Shown here: one piece after another, positions 21,361-22,041 of the stretch
Numbering within the stretch: the first letter of the stretch is position 1
Layout: every line of letters starts with the position of its first letter
NCBI GenBank assembly: GCA_050330055.1
Contig: JBHJOF010000385.1
Coordinates: 1 to 22,041, forward strand
Length of the DNA: 22,041 bases
Source of the DNA: JBHJOF01 sp050330055
GTDB taxonomy: Bacteria; Pseudomonadota; Alphaproteobacteria; Kiloniellales; JAKSDN01
Direction of reading: 5' to 3'
The notes under the pieces: generated by a model
What the model saw: only the letters and a program-made list of their open reading frames with translations
Database searches by the model: none
What the model was told of the DNA's origin: nothing
Translations under genes and position numbers: made by a program

Positions 21361-22041
21361 ATGCGACAAATGGACAGCTTGATGACGAAAAAAAAGGCCG
21401 GTGGCTGGGGCGAAACGCTGCGAACGGTGATCTACGCCGTTTTGATCGCGCTTGTAGTGCGGACTTTTGCCTACGAGCCCTTCAACATACCTTCGGGCTC
21501 GATGCTGCCCACCCTGCAGATCGGCGACTATCTCTTCGTCTCGAAGTTCTCCTACGGCTACAGCCGCTACTCGCTGCCCTGGGGCCTGCCGCTGGTCAAC
21601 GGACGCATCTGGGGCAGCCAGCCGGAGCGCGGAGACGTCGCCTTCTTCAAGCTGCCGACCGACAACAAGACCGACTACATCAAGCGCCTGGTCGGTTTGC
21701 CCGGCGACCGCATCCAGGTGATCAACGGCATTCTGCACATCAACGACAGGCCGGTTGAGCGCAAGCTGATCGGCCCGCGCGCGGTGCCCGGCTTCGGTGG
21801 CCAGTCGGTCGACATGCTGGAGTACGTCGAGACCCTGCCGAACGGGCGCCAGCACCTGATCTGGGAGCGCAGCGACCACGATGCGCTCGACAACACGCCG
21901 GTCTACACCGTGCCCGAGGGCCACTACTTCGCCATGGGCGATAACCGCGACCGCAGTCAGGACAGCCGGGTCATGAGCCAGGTCGGCTTCGTGCCCTTCG
22001 AGAACCTGATCGGCCGCGCCGAGATCCTGTTCTTCTCGCAC
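21361..22041 (+). CDS. lepB: signal peptidase I (C-terminus cut by window edge)
   Basis: 227 residues are visible; only the last few tens of residues are missing. The enzyme removes signal peptides from exported proteins at the outer face of the inner membrane. One N-terminal membrane helix (about 19-35, TLRTVIYAVLIALVVRTF) leads to the catalytic serine Ser47 in NIPSGSMLPTL. The general-base Lys108 is in YIKRLVGLPGD, followed by the family box HYFAMGDNRDRSQDSR near the right edge. Start choice: ATG 21361 has GGA five bases before it; ATGs at 21370 and 21382 are alternatives. It probably belongs to the acpS transcript. Confidence 0.96.
   Translation, partial: MRQMDSLMTKKKAGGWGETLRTVIYAVLIALVVRTFAYEPFNIPSGSMLPTLQIGDYLFVSKFSYGYSRYSLPWGLPLVNGRIWGSQPERGDVAFFKLPTDNKTDYIKRLVGLPGDRIQVINGILHINDRPVERKLIGPRAVPGFGGQSVDMLEYVETLPNGRQHLIWERSDHDALDNTPVYTVPEGHYFAMGDNRDRSQDSRVMSQVGFVPFENLIGRAEILFFSH

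Overview
The window looks like a chromosomal segment of a high-GC alphaproteobacterium, probably of the Rhodospirillales or a close order. The main reasons are the strong G/C bias at third codon positions, the gene order folK-rpoZ-rsh-(DUF2062)-acpS-lepB on the right, a single bifunctional RelA/SpoT enzyme, and slt, dapA and smpB side by side. No rRNA, tRNA, CRISPR array, transposase or integrase was found.

Left part (1-5100). An alpha/beta hydrolase that runs off the left edge and an L-2-haloacid dehalogenase form a leftward pair. Next comes a block of clearly lower GC (about 1500-3110). It holds the C-terminal piece of an SMC/ABC-type ATPase and, one reading frame over, a protein made of two tandem LexA/UmuD-type (S24) modules. 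The second module keeps Ser and Lys at the catalytic positions; the first does not. The two frames may once have been one gene. A long soluble lytic transglycosylase lies beyond it on the minus strand.

Middle (5100-15040). dapA and smpB are housekeeping genes. They are followed by genes of accessory character: a membrane CHASE/4xPAS hybrid histidine kinase overlapping a single-domain receiver, a cupin, a possible 54-residue ORF coupled to a membrane-anchored methyltransferase, a DUF318-type permease carrying an in-frame palindromic repeat element, a divergent LysR regulator, and msrA, whose stop codon shares a CTAG with that of lysR.

Right part (15190-22041). A family 5-like Fe-S uracil-DNA glycosylase and a NYN-domain nuclease are encoded leftward. 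Then folK, rpoZ, rsh, a DUF2062 membrane protein, acpS and lepB (cut by the right edge) run rightward. This part combines folate synthesis, the RNA polymerase omega subunit, (p)ppGpp control, carrier-protein activation and protein export. A TTGCTT-N17-TATATT promoter precedes rpoZ. An open frame of 67 codons exactly bridges rpoZ and rsh.

The most unusual items are the tandem S24-like protein with its broken ATPase partner, and the palindromic element inside the permease gene. No intergenic stretch exceeds 300 bases.
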